Made by a program: the position numbers and the translations under genes. A stretch of 58,502 nucleotides of DNA from CAZTHL01 sp964613585 (GTDB lineage Bacteria > Pseudomonadota > Alphaproteobacteria > DSM-16000 > Inquilinaceae). The DNA lies in NCBI GenBank assembly GCA_964613585.1, contig CAZTHL010000011.1:1-58502 (forward strand), read 5' to 3'. A model generated the notes under the pieces. That model was not told the origin of the DNA, did no database searches, and saw only the letters and a list, made by a program, of their open reading frames with translations. This document shows, piece after piece, positions 43,311 to 51,513 of this stretch. Within the stretch, counting starts at the first letter, position 1. Every line of letters begins with the position of its first letter.

Positions 43311-43459
43311 GGGCGGAGCGCCAGCGGAACCCGACGCCCGGAGGCGCCGCCGACGCCGCTTGTTGGGTTGCGCTTCGCTCCACCCAGCCTGCTTTTCGGT
43401 TCGTTCACGGCGACATCGTCGCGCGATCGGCGCGTGGGCGGAACCCGACGATCGCGGTC
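43311..43459. repeat. Related intergenic repeat elements
   Basis: In the 412-bp gap 43254-43665, two oppositely oriented related elements occur: GGCGGAGCG...GCGGAACCCGAC at 43314-43337 and TTGGGTTGCGCTTCGCTCCACCCA at about 43361-43386. A partial third copy (GGGCGGAACCCGACG) follows at about 43437-43451. Sequences of this TGGGT...GAGCGAAGCGC type are common interspersed repeats in proteobacteria. No gene is seen in this gap. Confidence 0.5.
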
Positions 43460-43665
43460 GATCGGGCGGGCCCCGGCCGGACCCTTCGACAATCGGACAT
43501 GGCCTGGCGCGGGTCGGCGGGGCCAAAGGGGCCGCTCGTCGGCCGGCGCGTCCCCAACCGTCGGTCCTGTCGGGCCGCGGCGCCGGCGCCGTCCGCGCAG
43601 GACACCGGCCCTGATGTCCGGTAGGATCGCGGCCATTCGACCAAGGCCGTTGGGACGCGCTGCCA

Positions 43666-44762
43666 TTGACCCCCGCACCGATTGCCGAGCAACGGATCGA
43701 GAACGCCGCCCGCACCGGCGCGACTGAGCTTGACTTAAGCAATCTTGGGCTGACCACGCTGCCCGAGGCGATCGGCCGGCTCACCGCGCTGCAGCGCCTC
43801 AACCTTCACAGCCCGACAAGCTGCTGATCCCGGAGCAGCTCAGCCCGAACGAGCCGGACCTGAACTGGCCGGACCCGAGCGGGCCGGACGGGGGCGACCT
43901 GCGCTTCGAATACCACTACCCGGTGCTGCCGGACGGGCTGATCAGCCGCTTCATCACCCGCATGCACCGGTCGATCTCCCGGCGGACCTATTGGAGGACC
44001 GGCGTGGTCCTGGACCTGGACGGCAACAAGGCGCTGGTCCGCGCCGACCTGCAGGCCGGTCGGATCGATGTCTCGGTGACCGGGCCGGAGCCGACGCGGC
44101 GCGGCGCGCTGGCGATGATCCGCGGCACGTTCGCGGCCATCCACGGCTCGATCGCGGCGCTCGAAGTGGCGGAGAAGGTGCCGCTGCCGGACGATCCGAC
44201 GGTGCGGCTCGACCACGGCGATCTGCTCGCCTTCGAGCGCGACGGCCTGACCGAGCATCCCGTCCGCCTGTCCGACGGCACGGTGCGCCGGGTCGATATC
44301 CGTCGGCTGCTCGACGGCGTGACGGCGCCCGAGCAGCGCCGGGACGAAAGTCGGCCACCGCGGGAGGGGGAGGCCGAGCCGGCACGGCGCGACGGCCCGG
44401 ACGAGACGGGGCCGGTCGACGTTGGACCGACCCGGCCGCCTCACGATGTGGCCAAGTGGGAACGGCCGGCCGCCTTCGCCTCGGCGATCGTTTTCCTTCT
44501 GCTGCTGCTCGGCATCGCCCTCGTTGTGCCAGACCCGACCCACTTCCAGCTCAGGGTCTTCCAGGTCGTCTTGGCCTTGGCGGCGGGCGGCTTCGACTTG
44601 CTGCTGTCGGGCCAGCTCGGGGTCGAGAACCGTAGGGTGAAGGCGACCGGCGCGGCCGCCTTCTTCGTGATCGTCTACTTCATCAATCCCGCCGCGCTGG
44701 TGACGGAGGCGCCGCCGCCGGAGGAGACCGAGACCTCCCAGCCGGCGGACGACGCCCCGTGA
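43666..44762 (+). pseudogene. Internally deleted LRR-ROCO (Roc-COR) gene
   Basis: The 5' part (43666-43827) encodes a leucine-rich repeat start: ELDLSNLGLTTLPEAIGRLT followed by ALQRLNLHS, then a stop. In another frame, from about 43815, DKLLIPEQLSPNEPDL, then RFEYHYPVLPDGLISRFITR and YWRTGVVLDLDGNKALVRAD form the C-terminal part of a COR domain. The chain continues to 44762 and includes two membrane helices (about 44480-44540 and 44560-44700). The Roc GTPase and first half of COR are missing, and the junction (about 43808-43815) shifts the frame. This is a decayed ROCO gene, bounded by intergenic repeats and unrelated to its flagellar neighbours. A protein from an ATG at 43923 is conceivable but would lack the functional core. 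Confidence 0.82.
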
Positions 44763-44818
44763 GCCGCGCGGCCACCGGCGGCGCCGATCGAGCCATGGAT
44801 TCCGGCGGCCCGGCTCCC

Positions 44819-45571
44819 TCAGCCGCCGCCGTAGCTTTGGACCAGGCTGCCGGCGACCAGGTACCAGCCGTCGACCAGGACGAAGAAGATCAGCTTGAAG
44901 GGCAGGGAGATCATCACCGGCGGCAGCATCATCATGCCCATGGACATGAGCACCGAGGCCACCACCATGTCGATGATGAGGAACGGCAGGAACAGGAGGA
45001 AGCCGATCTCGAAGGCGCGGCGCAGCTCGCTGATCATGAACGCCGGCACCAGGGTCTGCAAAGGCAGCTCCTCCGGGCCGGTCACCTCGACCTCGCCCAT
45101 GTCCATGAACAGGCGCAGGTCCTGCTCGCGCACATGGGTCAGCATGAACTCCCGGAACGGGCCGACCGTCTCCTGGAACGCCTCGGATTCGTCGATCCGC
45201 TCGTCCAGCAGCGGCGCGATGCCATTGTCCCAGGCCTCCTCGAACACCGGCGCCATGATGAAGGCGGTCAGGAACAAGGCGAGGCTGATCAGCACCGTGT
45301 TGGGCGGGGTCTGCTGAACGCCCAGGGCGCTGCGCAGGAACGACAGCACGACCACCAGGCGGGTGAAGGAGGTCACCATCACCAGGATCGACGGCGCCAG
45401 CGACAGCACCGTGATCAGCGCGATCAGCTGGATGATCAGGCTGGTGGTCGAGCCGCTGCCGTCGCCGAGATCGAGGCTGAGGCTCTGCGCCCAGGCCGTT
45501 GCGGGCCAGCCGGCGGCGGCCAGCGCGGCGAGCGCGGCGAGGGCGAGGCAGCGGGCCGCGCCGCGGCTCAT
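44819..45571 (-). CDS. fliP: Flagellar export-gate protein FliP
   Basis: A 250-residue export-gate subunit with a cleavable signal peptide (about 1-28) and four membrane helices. Family motifs: LIALITVLSLAPSILVMVTSFTRLVVVLSFLR, PPNTVLISLALFLTAFIMAP, and the closing LVPAFMISELRRAFEIGFLLFLPFLIIDMVVASVLMSMGMMMLPP. Its ATG overlaps the fliO stop by four bases. Convergent with the ROCO pseudogene. Confidence 0.97.
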   Translation of the reverse strand: MSRGAARCLALAALAALAAAGWPATAWAQSLSLDLGDGSGSTTSLIIQLIALITVLSLAPSILVMVTSFTRLVVVLSFLRSALGVQQTPPNTVLISLALFLTAFIMAPVFEEAWDNGIAPLLDERIDESEAFQETVGPFREFMLTHVREQDLRLFMDMGEVEVTGPEELPLQTLVPAFMISELRRAFEIGFLLFLPFLIIDMVVASVLMSMGMMMLPPVMISLPFKLIFFVLVDGWYLVAGSLVQSYGGG

Positions 45572-45876
45572 GGCCGATCCTCCCGCACGGCGGCCGGTCT
45601 CGGGACGGGGCCGCCGGGTGCGCCGCGCTCGATCAGCAGGTCGCCCTCGGGGCCCAGCAGCACCAGGTGCTCGACATCGTCGCGCTGCAGCAGGATCAGG
45701 CGGCGCTTGGCATCGACCGCCAACGCCTCGACCAGGCGCAGCCGACGCTGGGCGCCGCGCGGGGTCGCCACCAGGCCGCCGAGGCCGAAGCGCCGGAGCG
45801 CCCAGGCGATGCCCCCGATGAGCGCCAGCACGAAGACCAGCGCCAGCACGAAGCGGAGGTAGCTGTCGAGATCCAT
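45568..45876 (-). CDS. fliO: Flagellar protein FliO
   Basis: A 102-residue FliO starting at ATG 45876 (MDLDSYLRFVLAL). One membrane helix (about 8-27) then a small cytoplasmic domain with RLRLVEALAVDAKRRLILLQRDDVEHLVLLGPEGDLLIE, the FliO pattern of R...LxL.E...VD.KRRLVLVRRD..EHLLLxG. FliO assists FliP ring formation. It overlaps fliP (ATGA) and follows the coiled-coil gene by 13 bp. Confidence 0.93.
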   Translation of the reverse strand: MDLDSYLRFVLALVFVLALIGGIAWALRRFGLGGLVATPRGAQRRLRLVEALAVDAKRRLILLQRDDVEHLVLLGPEGDLLIERGAPGGPVPRPAAVREDRP

Positions 45877-45889
45877 GGGGCCGGTCGGA

Positions 45890-46231
45890 TCAGCGCGGCG
45901 GGCGGCCGTAGGCCGAGGCGGCGCGGCCGTGCTCGGCGAGATTGCCAAGCTCGCTTCGCACCCGGTCACGCTGGGCGGCGAGCTCGCCCTGCAGCCGGTC
46001 GAGATCGTCGACGATGCCGAGCAGCTGCGGCTCGACGGTGCGCGCTGCCGACGGCTCCAGCTGGCGGATCGCCGCGCATACCTCGTCGACCCGGCGCTCC
46101 AGCCCGGCGAGGTCGACGAAGTCGCCCTGCGACACCGTCTTGCGCGCCAGCTGGATGGCGTTGGCCACCTCGATCAGGCCGTCGCGGGCGCCGTCCACCG
46201 TCGGCGGCGGCTCGGTCCGGGAAACGGTCAT
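45890..46231 (-). CDS. Coiled-coil protein of the fhlB-fliO-fliP operon, unknown
   Basis: A 113-residue soluble helical protein (IEVANAIQLARKTVSQGDFVDLAGLERRVDEVCAAIRQLEP, then a second helix IVDDLDRLQGELAAQRDRVRSELGNL). The ATG overlaps the fhlB-like stop by four bases, and fliO follows 13 bp after the stop. Size and heptads recall FliT/FlgN-type export chaperones, but I see no diagnostic motif. I do not recognise the family. Confidence 0.7.
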   Translation of the reverse strand: MTVSRTEPPPTVDGARDGLIEVANAIQLARKTVSQGDFVDLAGLERRVDEVCAAIRQLEPSAARTVEPQLLGIVDDLDRLQGELAAQRDRVRSELGNLAEHGRAASAYGRPPR

Positions 46232-46557
46232 GGCGGAAGCTCCCTCGAGGGGAGCGGACCGACGCCGCTCCCTGCGGTCTGGCCGTTGGCTCGGTAGACG
46301 TAGCTGAGGACCTCGGCGACGGCGACGAAGGCCTCGGCCGGGATCTCGTCGCCGACCTCGACCAGGCTCAGCAGCTGGGCCAGATCGGCATCCTCGCGCA
46401 CGCGGACGCCGTGCTCGAAGGCCAGCGCCAGGATCTGCTCGGCGACGAGGCCGCGCCCGCTCGCCGTCACCCGCGGCGCCGCGTCGCCGCCCGCGAGGGC
46501 GACGGCGACCGGCGTGTCCGGCTCAACGTCCTGGTCCGGTCGATCCGGAGAACGCAA
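46228..46557 (-). CDS. FlhB C-terminal homologue (FhlB-like)
   Basis: A 109-residue protein equal to the FlhB cytoplasmic C-terminal domain: PVAVALAGGDAAPRVTASGRGLVAEQILALAFEHGVRVREDADLAQLLSLVEVGDEIPAEAFVAVAEVLSYVYR. It lacks the membrane domain and the NPTH autocleavage motif. FhlB proteins can substitute for the cleaved C-terminal part of FlhB. The start is a TTG (46557) preceded by GAAGGA. It is first in fhlB-(coiled coil)-fliO-fliP, downstream of a CtrA-type box at 46622. Confidence 0.85.
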   Translation of the reverse strand: MRSPDRPDQDVEPDTPVAVALAGGDAAPRVTASGRGLVAEQILALAFEHGVRVREDADLAQLLSLVEVGDEIPAEAFVAVAEVLSYVYRANGQTAGSGVGPLPSRELPP

Positions 46558-46621
46558 CGGCGAGATCCTTCGGCGCGGCGTCGGCAGGGCACCGACGCGC
46601 GCCAGTCTTCAGCCGCCACGC

Positions 46622-46636
46622 TTAAGGCGAGGTTTA
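46622..46636 (-). promoter_or_regulatory. Candidate CtrA box upstream of fhlB-fliO-fliP
   Basis: Plus-strand TTAA-GGCGAGG-TTTA, that is TAAA-N7-TTAA on the minus strand: seven of eight matches with exact spacing, 65 bp upstream of the TTG start. Confidence 0.55.
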
Positions 46637-46709
46637 CGTGATCCGCATGGCCGCGGATGGCCACGGCGGGGGCGGATCGGCCGGCGGCCGTGTCCGCCCG
46701 GGCGCGGGC

Positions 46710-46970
46710 TCAGCCCTCGCGCTTGGGATCGGGGCGCTCCGGGGTGTCCGGCTCACCCGGCATGACCGGGCCGAGCAGGTCGCCGCTCGATTCCGCGGCG
46801 GCGCGATTCTCGGCCTGGATGCGCTCGTACAGCTCCTCGCGCAAGACCGAGACGGACGGTGGGAACGTGAACCCGAGCTTGATCGACTTGCCCCGGATCT
46901 CCACCACCGTCACCCGGACATTGTCGTTGATGACGATGGCCTCGCCGATCTTTCGCGTAAGATAGAGCAC
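46710..46970 (-). CDS. csrA: Carbon storage regulator CsrA
   Basis: An 86-residue CsrA. The core VLYLTRKIGEAIVINDNVRVTVVEIRGKSIKLGF...VSVLREELYER matches the family throughout (the first 45 residues, ending in the ...REE-Y helix); the remaining 35 residues are an acidic Pro-rich tail. I use the GTG at 46970 since the family begins at M-LxLTRK; the longer frame adds 20 unrelated residues. CsrA binds GGA-containing hairpins in mRNA. With FliW (23766) and a fitting hairpin before flagellin 2 it forms a complete circuit. It is divergent from flgB. Confidence 0.92.
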   Translation of the reverse strand: MLYLTRKIGEAIVINDNVRVTVVEIRGKSIKLGFTFPPSVSVLREELYERIQAENRAAAESSGDLLGPVMPGEPDTPERPDPKREG

Positions 46971-47064
46971 GGTGGCGCCTGCCTTCGGCCTGGAGTCTGC
47001 CTGATCCCCGGCGCTCAATCGGAGCCGCACCGGGTGCCTCGATCACCCGGCGCAGTGAAGCACT

Positions 47065-47079
47065 TTTAGGGTTTGTTAA
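47065..47079 (+). promoter_or_regulatory. Candidate CtrA box upstream of flgB
   Basis: TTTA-GGGTTTG-TTAA: seven of eight matches with exact N7 spacing, 83 bp upstream of the flgB ATG and 95 bp upstream (on the other strand) of csrA. It may serve both. Confidence 0.65.
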
Positions 47080-47162
47080 CAAGTCGGTGCAACTCTGGAG
47101 GCGCTCGGAATTGGCGCTGAAGGATCGGCCCCCGGGCGCATCCTGGCGGAGCAGGTAGCCCC

Positions 47163-47573
47163 ATGGATTTGACGAAACTTGGTTTGTTCGATCTGATCTC
47201 GCAGCGGATGGGCTATCTGACCCAGCGTCAGAACGTGCTGGCCCAGAATGTCGCGAACGCCGACACGCCGCGCTATCAGCCCCGGGACCTGCGGCCCTTC
47301 GAGGAGCACCTCGCCCATGCCGGCCGCCAGCGTCTGCCGCCCGCGGCCACGCATCCGGCGCATTTCGGCCTGGGGGACGGCGCCGGCGGCGAGGCGCGCA
47401 GCGAGCGGCTGCGCGACGTCTACGAGGCGGCCCCCTCCGGCAACGAGGTCGTGCTCGAGCAGCAGCTGCTCCGCCTCAACGAGACCGCCGCGCAGTACGA
47501 CATGGCGACCAACCTGTACCAACGGCATCTCAGCATGATCAAGGCCGCTCTCGGGCGCGGGGGCGGCCGCTGA
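47163..47573 (+). CDS. flgB: Proximal rod protein FlgB
   Basis: A 136-residue proximal rod protein. N-terminal LFDLISQRMGYLTQRQNVLAQNVANADTPRYQPRDL, C-terminal NEVVLEQQLLRLNETAAQYDMATNLYQRHLSMIKAALGR. First gene of flgB-flgC-fliE-fliQ-fliR-flhB, with a CtrA-type box upstream. Confidence 0.96.
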   Translation: MDLTKLGLFDLISQRMGYLTQRQNVLAQNVANADTPRYQPRDLRPFEEHLAHAGRQRLPPAATHPAHFGLGDGAGGEARSERLRDVYEAAPSGNEVVLEQQLLRLNETAAQYDMATNLYQRHLSMIKAALGRGGGR

Positions 47574-47601
47574 GCGGCCCGACACGGCGAAGGACTGAAC
47601 G

Positions 47602-48012
47602 ATGGATCTGCAGAAGTCCCTTGAGGTGGCCGCCGCCGGCATGCGCGCCCAGGGCATGCGTATCCGGGTCGTCTCGGAGAACATCGCCAACGCCGGCTCC
47701 ACCGCCGAGACGCCGGGCGACCTGCCCTACCGCCGCCAGGTCATCAGCTTTCGCTCCGTCTTCGACCGGGAGATCGGGGTCGAGACCGTGCGGGTCGATG
47801 AGATCGGCCGGGATCCCGGCCAGTTCCAGCGGCGCTACCAGCCGGGCCACCCGAGCGCCGACGCCGAGGGCTATGTGCTCTATCCGAATGTCAACTCGCT
47901 GGTCGAGATGATGGACCTGCGCGAGGCCCAGCGCACCTACGAGGCCAATCTCAACGTCGTCGAGATGTCCCGGTCGATGCTGAAGAAGACCATCGACATG
48001 CTGCGGCCGTGA
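47602..48012 (+). CDS. flgC: Proximal rod protein FlgC
   Basis: A 136-residue FlgC. N-terminal DLQKSLEVAAAGMRAQGMRIRVVSENIANAGST, C-terminal VNSLVEMMDLREAQRTYEANLNVVEMSRSMLKKTIDML, where the MxDLREAQRTYEANLNV motif is diagnostic. Starts 28 bp after flgB. Confidence 0.97.
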   Translation: MDLQKSLEVAAAGMRAQGMRIRVVSENIANAGSTAETPGDLPYRRQVISFRSVFDREIGVETVRVDEIGRDPGQFQRRYQPGHPSADAEGYVLYPNVNSLVEMMDLREAQRTYEANLNVVEMSRSMLKKTIDMLRP

Positions 48013-48046
48013 GCCCGGCCACCGGATCCAGGATGGAGTCCCTGAC

Positions 48047-48358
48047 ATGGTTGCGCGAGTGTCCGATGCCATCGCCGCCTACTCGAACGCGGCGAGCCAG
48101 AGCCGGCAGCCCGGTCTCGAGGCGCGGGAGCAGCCTGCCGACCGCAGCTTCGCCGACATGGTGCAGAACGCCGTCGTCGATGCCGCCGAGGCCGGTCGCC
48201 GCAGCGAGGTGCTGTCCGGCCAGGCGCTGGTCGGCCGGGCCGACGTCACCGACGTGGTGATGGCGGTGAGCAACGCCGAGATGACGCTGCAGACCGTGGT
48301 CAGCATCCGTGATCGGGTGATCGAGGCCTATCAGGAGGTTGTGCGCATGCCGATCTAG
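48047..48358 (+). CDS. fliE: Hook-basal body adaptor FliE
   Basis: A 103-residue FliE joining MS-ring and rod. The C-terminal half matches the family (SFADMVQNAVVDAAEAGRRSEVLSGQALVGRADVTDVVMAVSNAEMTLQTVVSIRDRVIEAYQEVVRMPI, with the final MPI typical). GGAG precedes the ATG. 34 bp after flgC. Confidence 0.95.
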   Translation: MVARVSDAIAAYSNAASQSRQPGLEAREQPADRSFADMVQNAVVDAAEAGRRSEVLSGQALVGRADVTDVVMAVSNAEMTLQTVVSIRDRVIEAYQEVVRMPI

Positions 48359-48423
48359 GGCGTGCGGCACCACCGAGGACCGTCCCGCGACCGCCTTCCC
48401 CGTCGACAGGCAGCACGAGGCCC

Positions 48424-48693
48424 ATGACGCCGGCTCAGGCTATCGACATCGGCCGCAGCGCCATCTGGATGGTGATGATGGTCGGCGGCCCGATCATGGT
48501 CGCCGCCCTCATCGTCGGCTTGGCCATCTCGCTGGTCCAGGCCCTGACGCAGATCCAGGAGATGACCCTCAGCTTCGTGCCGAAGATCATCGTCATGTTC
48601 GTGGCGATGATGCTGCTGCTGCCGTTCATGCTGACCACGCTGACCTCCTTCACCGAACGGCTGTTCGACACGATCGTCGGGCTCGGCCTCTAA
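48424..48693 (+). CDS. fliQ: Flagellar export-gate protein FliQ
   Basis: An 89-residue protein with two membrane helices: IWMVMMVGGPIMVAALIVGLAISLVQALTQIQEMTLSFVPKIIVMFVAMMLLLPFMLTTL. The QALTQIQEMTLSFVPK segment is the FliQ signature. Part of the export gate with FliP and FliR. Confidence 0.96.
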   Translation: MTPAQAIDIGRSAIWMVMMVGGPIMVAALIVGLAISLVQALTQIQEMTLSFVPKIIVMFVAMMLLLPFMLTTLTSFTERLFDTIVGLGL

Positions 48694-48720
48694 GGCTCGC
48701 GCCTGGCCGAAGGAGCCGCG

Positions 48721-49482
48721 ATGCTGGAAAGCCTGCTCGCCGAGTATCTGTTCGGCTTCCTCCTGGTGTTCACCCGGGTCGGCGCCACGCTGATGGCCAT
48801 GCCGGGGATCGGCGATGCCTTCGTGCTGCCGCGGGTCCGCCTGCTGCTGGCGCTGGCGGTGGCCGCCGTGGTCCATCCGACCGTGGCCGACGGGCTGCCG
48901 CCGGAGCCCGACAGCCCCATCGCGCTGCTCGCCCTCCTGGTTGGCGAGGCCGCTGTCGGCCTGTTCTTCGGCTTCATCGCCCGGCTGCTCGTCGCCGCCC
49001 TCGATCTGGCCGGGCACATCATCTCGTTCGAGCTCAGCCTTGCCAACGCCTTCGTCTTCAACCCGTCGATGGCCAGCCAGGGCTCGATGATCGGCGCCTT
49101 CCTGACGATCACCGCGCTCATGCTGATGTTCGTCACCAACATGCACCATCTTGTGCTGATGGCGATGGTTGACAGCTACACGCTGTGGCCGCCCGGCAGC
49201 CTGCCGCCGTTTGGCGACATGGCCGACCATATGGCCAGGCTGCTCGCCGAGAGCTTCCTCATCGGCCTGCAGATCGCGGCGCCGGTCCTGGTGGTCGGCC
49301 TGATCTTCAAGCTCGGCTTGGGCCTCCTGTCGCGGCTGATGCCGGCGGTGCAGGTGTTCTTCATCGCCATCCCGGCGCAGATCATGCTTGGCGTCACGGT
49401 CCTGTCCCTGACCCTGTCGGCCATGCTGCTGTTCTGGCTCGACCGCTTTCAGAACGGCTTCGCCCCGTTCCTGGCGCCCTGA
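48721..49482 (+). CDS. fliR: Flagellar export-gate protein FliR
   Basis: A 253-residue polytopic membrane protein. Motifs: FTRVGATLMAMPGIGDAFVLPRVRLLLALAVAAVVHP, GEAAVGLFFGFIARLLVAALDLAGHIISFELSLANAFVFNPSMASQGSM, and IAAPVLVVGLIFKLGLGLLSRLMPAVQVFFIAIPAQIMLG. AAGGAG precedes the ATG. Followed by flhB after 12 bp. Confidence 0.96.
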   Translation: MLESLLAEYLFGFLLVFTRVGATLMAMPGIGDAFVLPRVRLLLALAVAAVVHPTVADGLPPEPDSPIALLALLVGEAAVGLFFGFIARLLVAALDLAGHIISFELSLANAFVFNPSMASQGSMIGAFLTITALMLMFVTNMHHLVLMAMVDSYTLWPPGSLPPFGDMADHMARLLAESFLIGLQIAAPVLVVGLIFKLGLGLLSRLMPAVQVFFIAIPAQIMLGVTVLSLTLSAMLLFWLDRFQNGFAPFLAP

Positions 49483-49494
49483 CGGAGGCGACGG

Positions 49495-50577
49495 ATGGCC
49501 GACGATCAGGACGAGGCGCAAAAAACCGAGGAGCCGACCCAGCGGAAGCTGGACGAGGCCCACCGCAAGGGTCAGGTGGCGACCTCGCAGGAGGTCAAGC
49601 ACTGGTTCATGCTGCTCGGCATCCTGCTGATCTTCCTGCTGTTCCTGCCGTACAGCGCCGGCTCCATGACACACGGCTTCGGCACCTTCCTGTCACATGC
49701 CCATGATGTCCATGTGGGCAGCGGCGCGATCGGCCCGGTCGTGCGCGACCTGTTTCTCGAGATCGGCTGGCTGCTGCTGCTGCCGATGCTGGTCCTGGTG
49801 TTCATGGCCGTCGCCGCGGGCATCGTCCAGCACGGCTGGGTCGCCTCGGCCGAGTCGCTGAAGCCGCAGCTCAGCAAGATAAGCCTGCTCAAGGGGCTGA
49901 AGCGCCAGTTCTCGCTGAAGGCGATCGCCGAGTTCGTCAAGGGCATCCTCAAGCTGGCGGTGGTCGGCCTTGTCGTCACCCTGATCATGATGCCCGAGTT
50001 CCACGGCCTCGAGCAGATCACCCGGCTGTCACCGGCGCTGATGATGGAGCGGACCTGGCTGCTGTCGGTGAAGGTGATCATCGTCGTCCTGGCGGTGATG
50101 ACCCTGATCGCCGGGCTCGACTTCCTCTACCAGCGCTTCGAGTTCCACAAGCAGCAGCGCATGAGCAAGCAGGAGGTCAAGGACGAGTTCAAGCAGACCG
50201 AGGGCGATCCGCTGGTGCGCGCCCGCCTGCGCCAGATCCGCACCGAGCGCGCACGCCGGCGCATGATGGCGGCGGTGCCCGAGGCCGACGTGGTCATCAC
50301 CAACCCGACCCACTTCGCCGTGGCGCTGCGGTACGACCCCGACACCATGAACGCGCCGCGCTGCCTCGCCAAGGGTGCGGACAGCCTGGCCCAGCGGATC
50401 CGCGCGGTGGCCCGGGAGCACGACGTGCCTGTCGTCGAGAACCGGCCGCTCGCCCAGGCGCTGTTCCAGACCGTCGAGCTCGACCAGGAGATCCCGGTCG
50501 AGCACTACAAGGCGGTGGCCGAGATCATCTCCTACGTGTTCCGCCTGCAGCGCCGGCCGATGCCGGCGGCGCGCTGA
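49495..50577 (+). CDS. flhB: Export switch protein FlhB
   Basis: A 360-residue FlhB. N-terminal EEPTQRKLDEAHRKGQVATSQEVKHW, four membrane helices, and a cytoplasmic domain with the autocleavage motif NPTH at residues 270-273 (VITNPTHFAVALRYD). The C-terminal end VENRPLAQALFQTVELDQEIPVEHYKAVAEIISYVFRLQ is canonical. It switches export from hook to filament proteins with FliK. Last gene of the flgB operon. A free C-terminal homologue is encoded at 46228-46557. Confidence 0.97.
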   Translation: MADDQDEAQKTEEPTQRKLDEAHRKGQVATSQEVKHWFMLLGILLIFLLFLPYSAGSMTHGFGTFLSHAHDVHVGSGAIGPVVRDLFLEIGWLLLLPMLVLVFMAVAAGIVQHGWVASAESLKPQLSKISLLKGLKRQFSLKAIAEFVKGILKLAVVGLVVTLIMMPEFHGLEQITRLSPALMMERTWLLSVKVIIVVLAVMTLIAGLDFLYQRFEFHKQQRMSKQEVKDEFKQTEGDPLVRARLRQIRTERARRRMMAAVPEADVVITNPTHFAVALRYDPDTMNAPRCLAKGADSLAQRIRAVAREHDVPVVENRPLAQALFQTVELDQEIPVEHYKAVAEIISYVFRLQRRPMPAAR

Positions 50578-50602
50578 GGCGGGTCGGGCCGCGCCGGCAC
50601 AG

Positions 50603-50634
50603 CTGGCGGGCTGGCGGGCTGGTGGGCTGGCGGG
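50603..50634. repeat. Four tandem copies of an 8-bp repeat
   Basis: CTGGCGGG occurs four times in tandem (third copy CTGGTGGG) in the convergent gap after flhB. It marks the end of the flagellar cluster. Confidence 0.85.
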
Positions 50635-50714
50635 CGTGCGCCCGGCCGAGCGGATCCTCCGGTCGGCCCGAGCGTTTCCGCCGGGCGCGGAATCCGGACA
50701 CGCTCCCGCCGGCC

Positions 50715-51128
50715 TCACTCGAGCCCGTCCAGGGCGAGGCCGAGGCCGCCGCTCACCGCGGCCGCCAGGCCGGCCCAGCGGGCGAAGCGCACATGAGTCT
50801 CGCGCAGGATGCCGCCGACGACGCGCTGGGCCGACTCAGCCGGCAGGCCGGTCTCGCCGTCGAGCAGCAGCCACAGCTCGGTGCGGTTGAGCCGGCGCCG
50901 CGGCGCGTTCACCGCCTTCAGCCAAAGCACGGCGGCGACCAGGGCGAGCAGCACCGCCCCGGTCTTGAGCGCCAGGGCCGGCGCGTAGCTGAGCCCGACC
51001 ATGGTGGTGCCGATGGCGAGGCCGGCGAAGCCGACGCCGCGGCCGACCGACAGCAGGGCGCACCGCCGGATCCGCTCGGTCGTGCCGGCGTCCGGCGGGC
51101 TGGCGTCGGGAACCTCGTTCAGGGTCAT
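50715..51128 (-). CDS. Small membrane protein, unknown
   Basis: A 137-residue protein from the ATG at 51128, preceded by GAGGA. Two adjacent membrane helices (about 35-75), a hydrophilic middle rich in Arg/Asn/Leu (RRLNRTELWLLLDGETGLP), and a final hydrophobic helix (WAGLAAAVSGGLGLAL). I do not recognise the family. It follows the next small membrane gene by 34 bp and both lie downstream of the symporter on the same strand, so they may be co-transcribed. Confidence 0.7.
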   Translation of the reverse strand: MTLNEVPDASPPDAGTTERIRRCALLSVGRGVGFAGLAIGTTMVGLSYAPALALKTGAVLLALVAAVLWLKAVNAPRRRLNRTELWLLLDGETGLPAESAQRVVGGILRETHVRFARWAGLAAAVSGGLGLALDGLE

Positions 51129-51162
51129 GGCAGGCATCCTCGGGATCGGCGGCGGCCCGGGC

Positions 51163-51474
51163 TCAGCCGGCCGGCGCCGGCGCCGCCACAAGGCCGAGCC
51201 GGCTCGCCGCCACGAACCACGCGAGCCGCAGCAGCGCCAGCCAGAACGCGGCGAGCAGCGGCAGGAAAGGCCCGTGGGCGTAGCGCGGCGTCAACAGCGC
51301 CGTGGCCGCCAGCACCGGCCGGGAGATCGCGTGGAGCGCCCGCCCCAGCGGCACCGAGGCGGGGTCAAGGCCGGTCAGGCCGACCAGGAAGCGCGCCAGC
51401 ATCGTGTACATCAACGCCGCCAGCAGGTAGTTCGGCCCCTGGAACAGCCACGACCCCCACGCGCTCCCCGCCAT
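51163..51474 (-). CDS. Small membrane protein, YggT-like
   Basis: A 103-residue protein with two membrane helices. The pattern NYLLAALMYTMLARFLVGLTGLDPASVPLGRALHAISRPVL, then a second hydrophobic stretch, resembles the YggT arrangement (two helices with a short Pro-containing loop between). The function is not known. Lies 39 bp after the symporter. Confidence 0.6.
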   Translation of the reverse strand: MAGSAWGSWLFQGPNYLLAALMYTMLARFLVGLTGLDPASVPLGRALHAISRPVLAATALLTPRYAHGPFLPLLAAFWLALLRLAWFVAASRLGLVAAPAPAG

Positions 51475-51513
51475 CGCCGCCGGCCCTCGTCGCCGTCGTC
51501 CGCGCCCGGCCCG

